Below are positions 9,906 to 17,695 of a DNA stretch of 64,000 bases, piece after piece. Source of the stretch: Opitutales bacterium (GTDB lineage: Bacteria > Verrucomicrobiota > Verrucomicrobiia > Opitutales > UBA953); the NCBI GenBank assembly GCA_030725715.1, contig JANRFG010000018.1:62001-126000 (forward strand), given 5' to 3'. The notes below the pieces were generated by a model, which was not told the origin of the DNA, made no database searches, and saw nothing but the letters and a program-made list of their open reading frames with translations. Within the stretch, counting starts at the first letter, position 1. The number at the start of each line of letters is the position of its first letter. The position numbers and the translations under genes are program-made.

Positions 9906-10833
9906 CCGCCTCTTCGGAGGAGGCCGGCTTGGCCTCAGGCTCCGGGCGCTCGGCGACCTCGAAGTAGGTCACCGACCCGAGCTTCGTGCCGTCCGGCAGC
10001 CAGAGACCACGGCTGCAGCCGCGGTTGAAGAATTCTTCGGCTTCGGCCGGGGACAAGACCGCGCCGACCATGGCGAGGGCTTCGGCCTCGAGGGCGGAGG
10101 TCGCGATCGCGCGCACCGGGCCGGCCGGCGTGACGGCCTGACCGGTCCGGGGATCGACGAGGTTGTTGCGCTCAGGGTCCGCGGTCTTGCTGGCCATCGC
10201 GAAACGGCAGAGCTTGAGTTCGGAACGGGGGCCGACGCCGATGCGCCAGCCGGCGGATTCGCCGGGCGGATCGAGGGCGAGGGTGACGCTGCCGGAAGCC
10301 ATCAGCAAGGCGCGGTGGATGCCCCAGCTGCTCTCGAGCATGTCGGCCATGCGGTCGAGGGCGTAGCCGCGCACGATCGCGCCGAAGTCGACGGCGCAAC
10401 CGAACTTATCGCAGTGCAGCTCGCAGCCCTCGAGACGGAACGCGCCTTCGCGATAGGCGTTCATGACCTGGGTCCAGGCGTCGTCGTCGGGATTGAAACC
10501 GAGGTCGCCGCGCTTCTGCCAATAACCGAACAGGGCGCCGGCGGTGGCGTCGAAGGCCTTGCCGGAGTCGGCGCTGACGTCCTTCGCGAAATTCCAGAGG
10601 GCCTGCACATGCTCGGAGGCGGCGATCATCGCGCCCTCCGGCATCAGATTGATCGAGGCGACCGGGCCGCTGTCGTGCCGCAGGTCGGTCTGGAAGTCGA
10701 GGTCATCGAGCAACTGGAACAAGCCCTCGGCCGCATTGCGGGCGTAGACGCCGTCCTCGGCGGCGATACGGACCCAGAAGCGGGAGCCGAAGGCCTCGTG
10801 CGAGAAATTGTGGATGATAGGGGTGTCTTCCAT
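9898..10833 (-). CDS. Divergent ApbE-family (FAD:protein FMN transferase-like) protein
   Basis: ApbE enzymes attach FMN to a threonine of target proteins in the periplasm. This 311-residue protein keeps the ApbE fold landmarks: FDATAGALFGYWQKRG (about 125-140), DFGAIVRGYALDRM for the usual DLGGIAKGYA, VDPRTGQ for IDPRTG, and ALEAEALAMVGAVL for the metal-binding ALTADALATALFVL. Several key positions differ: the second glycine and lysine of the first loop, the histidine before DPRTG, the GGD flavin loop (here ASGS) and the metal aspartate (Glu). No signal peptide is evident. It is the last gene of the VWA-thioesterase-glycosyltransferase run, 3 nt after the previous stop. It may be a weak or inactive enzyme, or act on a different nucleotide. 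Confidence 0.65.
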   Translation of the reverse strand: MEDTPIIHNFSHEAFGSRFWVRIAAEDGVYARNAAEGLFQLLDDLDFQTDLRHDSGPVASINLMPEGAMIAASEHVQALWNFAKDVSADSGKAFDATAGALFGYWQKRGDLGFNPDDDAWTQVMNAYREGAFRLEGCELHCDKFGCAVDFGAIVRGYALDRMADMLESSWGIHRALLMASGSVTLALDPPGESAGWRIGVGPRSELKLCRFAMASKTADPERNNLVDPRTGQAVTPAGPVRAIATSALEAEALAMVGAVLSPAEAEEFFNRGCSRGLWLPDGTKLGSVTYFEVAERPEPEAKPASSEEAAT

Positions 10834-10836
10834 GGC

Positions 10837-12249
10837 TTACTTATGATAGGTATGGAAACCGGTTTCGTAACCTTTGGCAACCAGCACCCAATAACGATCA
10901 CTCTCATGGTCCGCCCGCAAAGACAAGGGCCCCAACGCCACATAGCCAGGCACGAAAGGCCGGCTGTCGTCATGCGCCGGAATGAGTCGAAGGGGCGCCT
11001 TGGCCGCCTGGGGGAAATCGCCGTAACCGACGGGATAACGCCGCAGGTAATAGGGCAGCGGCCAGTAGTGACCACCCTCCACCGCGACATAGAACTTGGG
11101 TCCGTAGGCCTTCGCCATCACCTCGACGCTTTCATTGAACGCGCCGAGTTCCGCGGTCCGTGAATGGGAGGACAACGGTCTCATGGCGGCCACGCCGACG
11201 ACGAGGAGCCCGAAGGCCAAGGCGGACATGCGCGCGGCGCTCCCCTTGAGCAGATACGGCAGCGCGAGAGTCAGCGGCAGCGAGAAGACCACCAGCAGGA
11301 GCCACGGCGTCTTGTAAGGCAAAGCGAGGTGAAAGAGGAAGATGAGGCCGGCGACCAGACAGGGCAGGTCGGCGGCGTGCCGGGTACGCCAGCCGGCGCG
11401 CGCAAGACCGGAGCGAGCCAGCGCGAAGACCGCCAGCCAGACGGCGGCCCAACCCCACGGCGCCAGGCTCTCGGCGTAGAGGGTGTCCTCGGATCGGCCG
11501 CTCGCGACACCGAGCGAACGCGCCAACTGCACCCACCAGGTCTTCAGGCCCGGCACATCGGTGAAGCCGACCGACTGGAACAACGCCCAGGAAGCGACCA
11601 GGCCGAAGCCGAAACGCAGCCAACGGCGATCGGGCACGAACTGACGTAGGAGCACCAAGGCTAAAAGGAAGAAGACGAGGTAAGCCGCGGCGGTGACCTT
11701 GCAGGCAAGCGCGAAGCCGAAAGCCGCCCCGGAGAGCAGCCACCAACGCGATGTCGGCTGCGCACCTTCGGCGCGCATCCATAGGGCGACGCCCCAGACG
11801 AAGCCCGTCACCAACAGCATCTCCTGGACGAAGTAATAAGCGAAAGGCGTACAGCCGCCGGTGAGCACGATGAACGCCGCCGTCACGTACCGCGGCCCCT
11901 TGTCGACACCGGGCAGGATCAAGGCCGCCGCCGCCATGAGCCCGAGGAAGACCGCGACGACGCTGCGTAGGTAATCCCAGCTCATGTCCATCGGCGCCGT
12001 GCCCGTCGCCTTGGCGGAGATAAGCAGCGCCGTCGCCAGCGTCGGCCCATGGAACTTGTCCTGGTGCGTGCTGTAAGGGGTCCCCTCCGAGAGTTCCTTG
12101 GCCAGGGACCACTGCACGGCCTCGTCAGCGTGGAGATCGCCAAATTGCCAGACCTTGGCCATTGATGAAGAAAACCACCAAGCCAAGGCGACCACGATGA
12201 CCAGGCCTAACCGGGAGACCGTGCCCGACTGGTAAGTCGCTTCCGCCAT
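10837..12249 (-). CDS. Polytopic membrane protein, Agl23/TIGR03663-like (PMT-type glycosyltransferase fold)
   Basis: A 470-residue integral membrane protein with about ten hydrophobic helices. After the first helix comes FGDLHADEAVQW...KFHGPTLATALL, matching the acidic DE loop followed by an HGP element seen in TIGR03663 (flippase-associated Agl23) and PMT/ArnT-type GT-C transferases that use lipid-phosphate sugars. The C-terminal 120 residues look soluble and include a VEGGHYWPLPYYLRRYP stretch. It overlaps the upstream thioesterase by one base (TGATG) and is followed 3 nt later by the ApbE-like gene, implying one transcript. It probably transfers a sugar or related group in the envelope; donor and acceptor are unknown. 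Confidence 0.65.
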   Translation of the reverse strand: MAEATYQSGTVSRLGLVIVVALAWWFSSSMAKVWQFGDLHADEAVQWSLAKELSEGTPYSTHQDKFHGPTLATALLISAKATGTAPMDMSWDYLRSVVAVFLGLMAAAALILPGVDKGPRYVTAAFIVLTGGCTPFAYYFVQEMLLVTGFVWGVALWMRAEGAQPTSRWWLLSGAAFGFALACKVTAAAYLVFFLLALVLLRQFVPDRRWLRFGFGLVASWALFQSVGFTDVPGLKTWWVQLARSLGVASGRSEDTLYAESLAPWGWAAVWLAVFALARSGLARAGWRTRHAADLPCLVAGLIFLFHLALPYKTPWLLLVVFSLPLTLALPYLLKGSAARMSALAFGLLVVGVAAMRPLSSHSRTAELGAFNESVEVMAKAYGPKFYVAVEGGHYWPLPYYLRRYPVGYGDFPQAAKAPLRLIPAHDDSRPFVPGYVALGPLSLRADHESDRYWVLVAKGYETGFHTYHK

Positions 12250-12680
12250 CAGACGCCGAAATGCTTCTGGAGCGCCGTCTTGATATCGAGCGGCACGAGC
12301 GCCGCCGACATCGGACCTTGGGCTTCGCGCCAGGCGTAGACGGTGGTCAGGGCGCCCTTGGCGACGGCGCGTTCGCCGACGGCGGCGGTGAAGCCCCAGA
12401 CGAGTTTCTTGTCGCCGATCTCGATCGGCGTCAGCGCGACGGTCACGACGTCCTCACGGTAGATCGGGGAAAGGAAATCGCACTCAACGCGCACGCGGGG
12501 GAAGCCGGTGAGCTTGGCGCCCTCGGTGCGAAGGAACGGCAGCTTAAGATGACGGAAGAGGGCCTCCTCGGTCGCCTCGACCCAGAAAAAGGTCGTCGAG
12601 AAATGCACGATGCCCGCGGCGTCGGTGTCGGAGAAATTGGCGCGGTAATCCGCCGTGAAAGGGGCCATGCCTCCATCCAA
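12249..12680 (-). CDS. Hot-dog fold acyl-CoA thioesterase (4-hydroxybenzoyl-CoA thioesterase/YbgC family)
   Basis: A 143-residue single hot-dog domain, the usual length. The catalytic aspartate lies in FSDTDAAGIVHFSTTFFWVE, followed by the long central helix, as in the 4HBT/YbgC group that hydrolyses short-chain or aromatic acyl-CoA. Two starts compete: ATG 12680, used here, and an in-frame ATG 12668 that has a GGAGG only one base ahead, too close to work normally. The gene follows the VWA gene by 25 nt and overlaps the next gene by one base. Substrate cannot be read from sequence. Confidence 0.8.
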   Translation of the reverse strand: MDGGMAPFTADYRANFSDTDAAGIVHFSTTFFWVEATEEALFRHLKLPFLRTEGAKLTGFPRVRVECDFLSPIYREDVVTVALTPIEIGDKKLVWGFTAAVGERAVAKGALTTVYAWREAQGPMSAALVPLDIKTALQKHFGV

Positions 12681-12705
12681 ACCGTCCGGCCCGCCGGCGC
12701 AACCG

Positions 12706-13785
12706 TCAAGGCGCCTTCCGATCGCCCTTACGCAGCCATGAGACCGAGGTCCAGGCCCCGCCGGAGGCCGTCACGCAGGCGCGCAGGAAAGCCTGCGGCT
12801 CCTGCTGGACGCTGAAGAGGTACAGCCTCGGCCCACGGCCTTGCGCGCCCTTGGCGAAGGCCTCCAGCCATTCGCGCTGCCAGCGGGTCGGGGCTTTCGG
12901 CGGCCCTCCGAACTTATGATAGGAGCTGTCCGAGTAGACCATCTTCGGCTCACCCTTCTTCGTCTCGTAGAGACGGACCCCGTCCTGGAAGTCTGAGAAC
13001 ACCACCAAAGCATCATAGGGCTCGGCCAAGAGCCGATCCATCCACGCGCCCAGGGACCCCTTCTCGCAGGCCTTCCGGACCCTCGCCTGCACCAAGCGGC
13101 CATTCGGCGTCAGGGTCTCGACGACGGTCTGCGTCGGCCCCTCGCGCAGGCGGGGCGCCGGACCGTGGAAGCTGCGGCCGTGGACGACCTTGTCGCCCAG
13201 GCCGACCACGCGGGCGCCGTCGAAACGGAAGACATCGGCGTCGGGGAACTGCTTCCGGATCTCGGCTTCGACCCGCGGGAGATAGCTGCGCATCGAACCC
13301 GAGCAATCCAAGTAGACCGCCACGCGCTGGGCCCGAATGAACGCGCCCATCACCGGACGGCCGACAAACCCGGCGCGATTGCCCAGCCCCGCGCCCAGAC
13401 CATTACCGCCGAAGGAGCCGCGACCTCGACCGAAGCCGCCCTTCCCTTGTCCGGCGGTCAGCCCGGCCAGGCCGGCCTCGGGCGTCATCGACTTCATCGG
13501 CGGCAGCGCCAACGTCGCGGTCGCGGACTTCGAGACGAGCCTCTTCGCCGGTACCACGACCTTGGGCTTACGCTGCACCGGATGGACGGAAGCCGGCGCG
13601 CCGGACCTCCCGCCGGCGACGGCATGCGCGACGAATTCCTTCGCCGGCGGTGTGCGGGTCGGCGTGCGCAGGACGACCCAGCAGGCGAGCAATACGAGCA
13701 GCCCATGGAAGATCAGCGACGAAGCCAGGCTCCGCCAGGCGCGGGGGCGCGGACGAGATGCCACGAGAGGGTCGGCCAAAGACAT
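12706..13785 (-). CDS. Membrane-anchored VWA-domain protein (short paralogue)
   Basis: A 359-residue protein with one N-terminal transmembrane helix (about 21-40), a proline/basic periplasmic linker with SKSATATLALPPM, a glycine-rich spacer (about 110-140) and a C-terminal von Willebrand A domain. The metal-ion-dependent adhesion site reads DCSGS (Asp160, Ser162, Ser164), with a later FSDFQDG loop. The same order and many matching segments (VMGAxI, RVEAEIRxxFPDADVF, YDALxVFSDFQDGVR) occur in the upstream 660-residue gene, so the two are tandem paralogues. This copy lacks the inserted repeats. It heads a tight four-gene run with the thioesterase, the Agl23-like protein and the ApbE-like protein. 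Role unknown; likely an envelope protein that binds a partner through bound metal. Confidence 0.7.
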   Translation of the reverse strand: MSLADPLVASRPRPRAWRSLASSLIFHGLLVLLACWVVLRTPTRTPPAKEFVAHAVAGGRSGAPASVHPVQRKPKVVVPAKRLVSKSATATLALPPMKSMTPEAGLAGLTAGQGKGGFGRGRGSFGGNGLGAGLGNRAGFVGRPVMGAFIRAQRVAVYLDCSGSMRSYLPRVEAEIRKQFPDADVFRFDGARVVGLGDKVVHGRSFHGPAPRLREGPTQTVVETLTPNGRLVQARVRKACEKGSLGAWMDRLLAEPYDALVVFSDFQDGVRLYETKKGEPKMVYSDSSYHKFGGPPKAPTRWQREWLEAFAKGAQGRGPRLYLFSVQQEPQAFLRACVTASGGAWTSVSWLRKGDRKAP

Positions 13786-13908
13786 GGCCCGCAGGTTAGC
13801 GGGCCAGCGTCGGACTCAAGGGAGAGCCCCGTCATCCATCCCTGAGCCTTCGCCCCGGCGAAGCCCTCAGGAGCGGACCTCAGTTACCCGGACGCAGGCG
13901 TCCATAAA

Positions 13909-13944
13909 CAAAGGCCCCTCGACGACCCGAAGGACGTGAGGGGC
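13909..13944 (-). terminator. Intrinsic terminator of the long VWA gene
   Basis: Inverted repeat GCCCCTC (13914-13920) / GAGGGGC (13938-13944), extended inward by ACG/CGT. Read on the minus strand it is followed by TTTGTTTA. It lies 21 nt beyond the stop of the 660-residue VWA gene, which separates that gene from the downstream paralogue. Confidence 0.65.
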
Positions 13945-13964
13945 GGTGACGGTCGAAACCTTGC

Positions 13965-15947
13965 TCAGCGGGCCGGCGCGCCGGAACGGTTGCTCGAAAC
14001 ACTGGACCCGGCCGGACGGAAGCGCAGGACGACATTGGCGCCCGCGGCCGTGGCCGGCGCGGACATCTCGACGGTGAAGAGGCCGGGCGAGGCCTTGTTC
14101 GGCGTCACCGCGACGATCTTGGTGCCGGCCGGGAAGCGATTGTCCTGGATCTGCATGCCGGAGCGCAGGTCGATCGAGCCGGAGATGTCCTCGATGGTCT
14201 TGGAATCCTTGGCGAGGGTGCCGACGGCCTGGATGAGCGGGGTGAAGGCGAAGACCGCGCTGAGGGAGTCTTCGGTGAGCGGGGCGGAGATCGTCAGCTG
14301 CTTGTCGATCACGCGCTTCATGCGCTTCTTCTCCGGATCCTCGGGGTCGACGATGTTCTTGAAGGTCGGCATCGCGACGAGGGTCGCGCCGTCGGGGATG
14401 CCACGTCCGCTGACGGGCATGCCGACGTAGAGGTCGTTGAAGTTGTGCAGGTCGTTGAGGGTGTTCGCGCCCTTCTTGCCGTTGCCGAACTTCACCATGA
14501 TGGCGCTTCCCTCGGAAGCGGAGACGCAACGCTGGAAGATCGTGCCAGGCTTGTTGCCGTAGGCACGGGAGGTGCTGATCAGGTAGAGGCGGGCGCCCTT
14601 GTTCTCGCGGGCGCCGGCGAAGGCCTTCACCCACTCGTCCTCCCACTTGCGCTCTTCGGGGAAACGCTTGTCGCCGCCGTTGTTGCAGGTGATGCGGCCG
14701 CTGGCGAAGGCCGTGAGCGGCTTGCTGAGGGTGAAGCTCACGTTGTCCTTGATCGCGGTCACCGTGGTGCCGGGCGGGATGCCGGAGCCGAGGGCGACCA
14801 TGCCGACGATCAGGCCGGACGTGTCCCGGCACTGCACGACGTTCTGACCGGAGCCGCCGCCGCTGGCGATGAGCGTCACGGATCGGGCGAAGCCGCCGCC
14901 CTGGTTGGTGCGGTCGGAGAAGACGACGGGCGGGTCGGCGCGCATGCCCCTGTCCGGCTTGTAGGCCCGGACATTGCCGATCGCCTTGGTGCGGATCTGG
15001 CGGACGCCGTCCTGGAAGTCGGAGAAGACGATCAGCGCGTCATAGGTGGGGTTGTCCTTGAGGATGTCGATCCAGCCGCCGACGGAGCCCGTCTTGAAGT
15101 TATTGCCGTATTTATTGAGGATGGAGCGGCCTTGGGTGGTGAGCTTGGCCGGGTTGGTCTCGGTGGGGACAAGCTCGCCCTTGGCGTTCTTCTTGGAGCC
15201 CGTGCCGGTGGCGCGGTTGAGATAAGGGGTTCCCTTGAACTTCTCGCCGCCGACGATCTCGTTGTCATGGACGTCGATGAACACGCCGTTGCTCAGGAAG
15301 ACGTCGGCGTCGGGGAACTTGTCGCGGATCTCGGCTTCGACACGTTCGAGGTAGGGAAGCATGGAGGCCGAGGCGTCGAAGTAGACCGCCAGTCGCTGGG
15401 AGAAGATGTTGGCGCCCATGACCGGCTTCGCGACGAAGTTCTTGCCGCCGCCGGAGCCCATGCCGCGGCCGGTGCCGATGCCGCCGCCGGAACCGCCGCC
15501 GAAGCCCTTCGAAGAGCCGCCGGCCATCGCGCCGGAGATCATCGAGGAGGCCGAAGCGGAGTTCGGCATGTCAGGGAGGGCGATGGAAGCGGAGGCGCTC
15601 TTGGAAGTGATGCGGGTCGTGGTCTTGGCCAGCGACTTCACGTTCTTCGGCTTGATCTTATGCCGGGTGTTCTTGACCCGCTCGCCGCCGGAACCGCCGC
15701 CCGCGCCGGTCGCGAACTGGTTGGGGTCCTTCTTGGCGTTGTCCGTGACGGTCGAGACCACGTAGGCGGCCGCGACGAAGACGAGCAAGGCGTGGAACGC
15801 GATCGACACCGAAAGACCGCTGGCGCCGATGCGCTGCAAGAAGGACTTCTTGGCACGCTTGGTGCCAAGGATCTCGTCGGTCTCGACGTCCTTGACGGGG
15901 GCCGGGGGGACATCGCCAGGGGGAGGCGTAGGGGTTTCTTCGCTCAT
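13965..15947 (-). CDS. Membrane-anchored VWA-domain protein with inserted GMxVxGxGIPxGT repeats (long paralogue)
   Basis: A 660-residue protein: acidic/proline cytoplasmic segment, transmembrane helix (about 45-66), glycine-rich patches (82-88 and 142-168), then a VWA domain whose MIDAS reads DASAS (Asp191, Ser193, Ser195). It parallels the shorter paralogue, including SKSASASIALPDM, RVEAEIRDKFPDADVF and YDALIVFSDFQDGVR. Unlike that copy, the VWA fold is split: about 90 residues (roughly 335-425) come between the FSDFQDG strand and the WEDEWVKAF helix, and 160 more follow the last VWA strand. Both additions contain copies of a glycine-rich beta module (around 376-421, 497-568, 577-645). It is monocistronic with its own terminator. 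Function unknown; the architecture suggests a surface or periplasmic binding protein. Confidence 0.7.
   Translation of the reverse strand: MSEETPTPPPGDVPPAPVKDVETDEILGTKRAKKSFLQRIGASGLSVSIAFHALLVFVAAAYVVSTVTDNAKKDPNQFATGAGGGSGGERVKNTRHKIKPKNVKSLAKTTTRITSKSASASIALPDMPNSASASSMISGAMAGGSSKGFGGGSGGGIGTGRGMGSGGGKNFVAKPVMGANIFSQRLAVYFDASASMLPYLERVEAEIRDKFPDADVFLSNGVFIDVHDNEIVGGEKFKGTPYLNRATGTGSKKNAKGELVPTETNPAKLTTQGRSILNKYGNNFKTGSVGGWIDILKDNPTYDALIVFSDFQDGVRQIRTKAIGNVRAYKPDRGMRADPPVVFSDRTNQGGGFARSVTLIASGGGSGQNVVQCRDTSGLIVGMVALGSGIPPGTTVTAIKDNVSFTLSKPLTAFASGRITCNNGGDKRFPEERKWEDEWVKAFAGARENKGARLYLISTSRAYGNKPGTIFQRCVSASEGSAIMVKFGNGKKGANTLNDLHNFNDLYVGMPVSGRGIPDGATLVAMPTFKNIVDPEDPEKKRMKRVIDKQLTISAPLTEDSLSAVFAFTPLIQAVGTLAKDSKTIEDISGSIDLRSGMQIQDNRFPAGTKIVAVTPNKASPGLFTVEMSAPATAAGANVVLRFRPAGSSVSSNRSGAPAR
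14013..14822 (-). repeat. Three diverged copies of a glycine-rich beta module inside the VWA protein
   Basis: Protein-level repeat in the 660-residue VWA protein. Copy 1 (14685-14822) has GMVALGSGIPPGTTVTAI, copy 2 (about 14244-14459) GMPVSGRGIPDGATLVAM, copy 3 (about 14013-14219) GMQIQDNRFPAGTKIVAV. Each is followed by an alternating strand containing LSKPLTA, ISAPLTE or MSAPATA. Copy 1 interrupts the VWA fold; copies 2 and 3 follow it. Copy 3 has lost the second glycine of the motif. Confidence 0.65.
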
Positions 15948-16086
15948 CGTTGAAAGGGGGGTGGGTAATCTTCCCCCCTACCTTGCCTGCTTCAACCCTT
16001 TTTGGACAGGCGGAGGGCGGATAACTGGCTCAAGAAATGGCTTGCGGACAGGGCAGCCTGCCATTCTTCTTCGCCTTCCACTGATT

Positions 16087-16163
16087 GCAGGGTGGAGCAG
16101 CCCGGTTAGCTCGTCAGGCTCATAACCTGAAGGTCGTAGGTTCAAATCCTACCCCTGCACCCA
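16087..16163 (+). tRNA. Initiator tRNA-fMet (CAU), CCA encoded
   Basis: A complete 77-nt cloverleaf: acceptor TGCAGGG pairs with CCCTGCA, the anticodon loop is CTCATAA, the T-loop is GTTCAAATC, and CCA is encoded at the 3' end. The body (GGTGGAGCAGCCCGG, AGCTCGTC, AAGGTCGTAGG) is that of initiator rather than elongator tRNA-Met. Two initiator hallmarks are modified: the anticodon stem has A-U, G-C, G-C instead of three G-C pairs, and the end of the acceptor stem is a weak U1-A72 pair rather than a mismatch. No clear promoter is visible upstream. Confidence 0.93.
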
Positions 16164-16193
16164 ATTTCAAGGCCCTGAGGGGCAGTCACTTGC

Positions 16194-16198
16194 GGAGG
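16194..16198 (+). promoter_or_regulatory. Shine-Dalgarno GGAGG for the 32-residue ORF
   Basis: GGAGG lies 8 nt before GTG 16207 and 11 nt before ATG 16210. Few start codons in this window have so clear a site, which is the main reason for treating the small ORF as real. Confidence 0.5.
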
Positions 16199-16206
16199 TG
16201 ACCAAA

Positions 16207-16305
16207 GTGATGACGATTTCGCTTGAACCGGTCGGAATTAAATGCACGGTATCAGGTATTAAATTTGTCCTACGGGACAATGGGGTAAGTAAGATAAAGC
16301 AGTAA
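16207..16305 (+). CDS. Putative 32-residue protein after the initiator tRNA
   Basis: A small frame starting GTG-ATG (16207/16210) and ending TAA at 16303-16305. The product reads MTISLEPVGIKCTVS from the ATG and finishes FVLRDNGVSKIKQ; it looks like short beta strands ending in a basic tail, with no recognised domain. Support is contextual: a GGAGG site 8 nt before the GTG, and a strong terminator hairpin beginning 6 nt after the stop. The stretch is clearly more AT-rich than its surroundings. It could be a free small protein, a fragment left by a deleted element, or part of a non-coding RNA ending at the same terminator. Confidence 0.4.
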   Translation: MMTISLEPVGIKCTVSGIKFVLRDNGVSKIKQ

Positions 16306-16311
16306 AAAACA

Positions 16312-16348
16312 GGCGGCTTGCATAGGGGTATGCAAGCCGCCTCCTTTT
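16312..16348 (+). terminator. Strong intrinsic terminator (bidirectional)
   Basis: A perfect 13-bp stem (16312-16324 with 16329-16341), GGGG loop, followed by TCCTTTTT on the plus strand. A-rich sequence on the other side (GTAAAAAAC) would give a T-run on the minus strand too. It ends the tRNA-fMet/small-ORF transcript. Confidence 0.85.
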
Positions 16349-16375
16349 TCGGGGGTCGCTCCCCTGCCCTGGACA

Positions 16376-16407
16376 AGAAAAAGCCCGGCTCCTTGCGGAC
16401 CGGGCTT
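16376..16407 (-). terminator. Intrinsic terminator of the pilus operon
   Basis: Stem AAGCCCGG (16381-16388) / CCGGGCTT (16400-16407). On the minus strand it follows the pilC stop by about 20 nt and runs into TTTTTCTTG. Confidence 0.8.
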
Positions 16408-16428
16408 CGTCGTCGGCGGGCGGACCGT

Positions 16429-17670
16429 TCAGCCGCCGCCGGTCATCTTCGTGATGAGCGCGATGAGCGGGAGGAACATCGCGAGCACGATCGTGCCGAC
16501 CACGACGGCGAGGAACACGATGAGGATCGGCTCGATGATGGAAGTCAGCGCGGTCACGGCGTTGTCGACCTCTTCGTCGTAGATGTCCGCGACGCGGTTG
16601 AGCATCTCGGGCAGCTGGCCGGTCTCTTCGCCGACCTGGATCATCGACGTCACCATCTGCGGGAAGACGCCGGACTGTTCGAGCGGGATCGAGAGCGGCT
16701 CACCGTCGCGCACGCGGTCATGCACGCGCTCGAGCGAGTGCGCGATGACGACGTTGTCGAGCGTGTCGCGCGTGATCGAGATCGACTGCAGGATCGGGAC
16801 GCCCGAGGCCATCAGGGTGCCGAAGGTGCGGGCGAAGCGGGAGACGGAGACGATCTGCACGAACGTGCCGACCTTCGGGAGGCGGAAGATCATCTTGTCG
16901 AAGAGCCCCTTGCCCTTCTCGGTGGCCAGCCAGGTCTTCAGGCCGAAGAAGAGGCCGAAGACCGCGATCGGGGTCGCCCACCAGAACTCGGTGAGGAACT
17001 TGGAGATGCCCACCACGAACTGCGTGAGCGCCGGCATCGTGGTCTTCTGGCTGTCGAGCAGCTTCTGGAACGACGGGACGACCTTCACCATCAGGATGTA
17101 GACGATGATGACGGCGACGGACATGACGACACCCGGGTAGACCATCGCGGACTTGACCTTCTTCTGGATGCGCTCGGCCTTCTCGCGGAACTTCGCGAGA
17201 CGGTCGAGGACCTTGTCGAGCACGCCGCCCGCCTCGCCGGCGCGCACCATGTTGACGAAGAGCTTGTCGAAGACCTTGGGGTGGGACTGCAGGGCTTCGG
17301 AGAGGTTGTTGCCCTGCGAGACGCTCTCGGCGATGCTGGCGAGCACGGCCTTGAAGGCGGGGTTGCGCTCCTGCTTGGTGATCAGCTCCAGGGCGCGGAG
17401 GAGCGGGAGGCCGGCGATGATGAGGGTCGCCAGCTGGCGGGTCATCACGGTCACGTCGTTCTGCGTCACCTTCGCGCCGAAGGAGAAGCCGGCCTTGGCC
17501 GGGGCGGCCGCGGCCGCGGGCTTGGCGCCGGCCGAGTCGGCCGCGAGCGTGGTGACCATCAGGCCTTTCGCCATCAGCTTCTGGCGGGCCTGCGCGTCGT
17601 CGGCGGCGTCGATCAGGCCGGTGGCCTGGGCCCCGTTGCGGTCGATGGCGGTGTACTTGTAGTCGGGCAT
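16429..17670 (-). CDS. pilC: Type IV pilus inner-membrane platform protein PilC (GspF family)
   Basis: PilC is the polytopic inner-membrane platform on which PilB and PilT act. The 413 residues have an N-terminal cytoplasmic segment (YKYTAIDRNGAQATGLIDA), an alanine-rich linker (about 45-65) and two homologous T2SSF domains, each with a helical cytoplasmic bundle and membrane segments (VMSVAVIIVYILMVKVVPSF near the centre; the C-terminal hydrophobic helix near 385-405). The conserved GEETGQLPEMLNRVADIYDEE of the second domain is present. It is the last gene of the operon, 25 nt after the second ATPase gene, with a terminator just beyond. Confidence 0.95.
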   Translation of the reverse strand: MPDYKYTAIDRNGAQATGLIDAADDAQARQKLMAKGLMVTTLAADSAGAKPAAAAAPAKAGFSFGAKVTQNDVTVMTRQLATLIIAGLPLLRALELITKQERNPAFKAVLASIAESVSQGNNLSEALQSHPKVFDKLFVNMVRAGEAGGVLDKVLDRLAKFREKAERIQKKVKSAMVYPGVVMSVAVIIVYILMVKVVPSFQKLLDSQKTTMPALTQFVVGISKFLTEFWWATPIAVFGLFFGLKTWLATEKGKGLFDKMIFRLPKVGTFVQIVSVSRFARTFGTLMASGVPILQSISITRDTLDNVVIAHSLERVHDRVRDGEPLSIPLEQSGVFPQMVTSMIQVGEETGQLPEMLNRVADIYDEEVDNAVTALTSIIEPILIVFLAVVVGTIVLAMFLPLIALITKMTGGG

Positions 17671-17695
17671 GGGAGGTGCGGGGTGGGGGTTAAGG

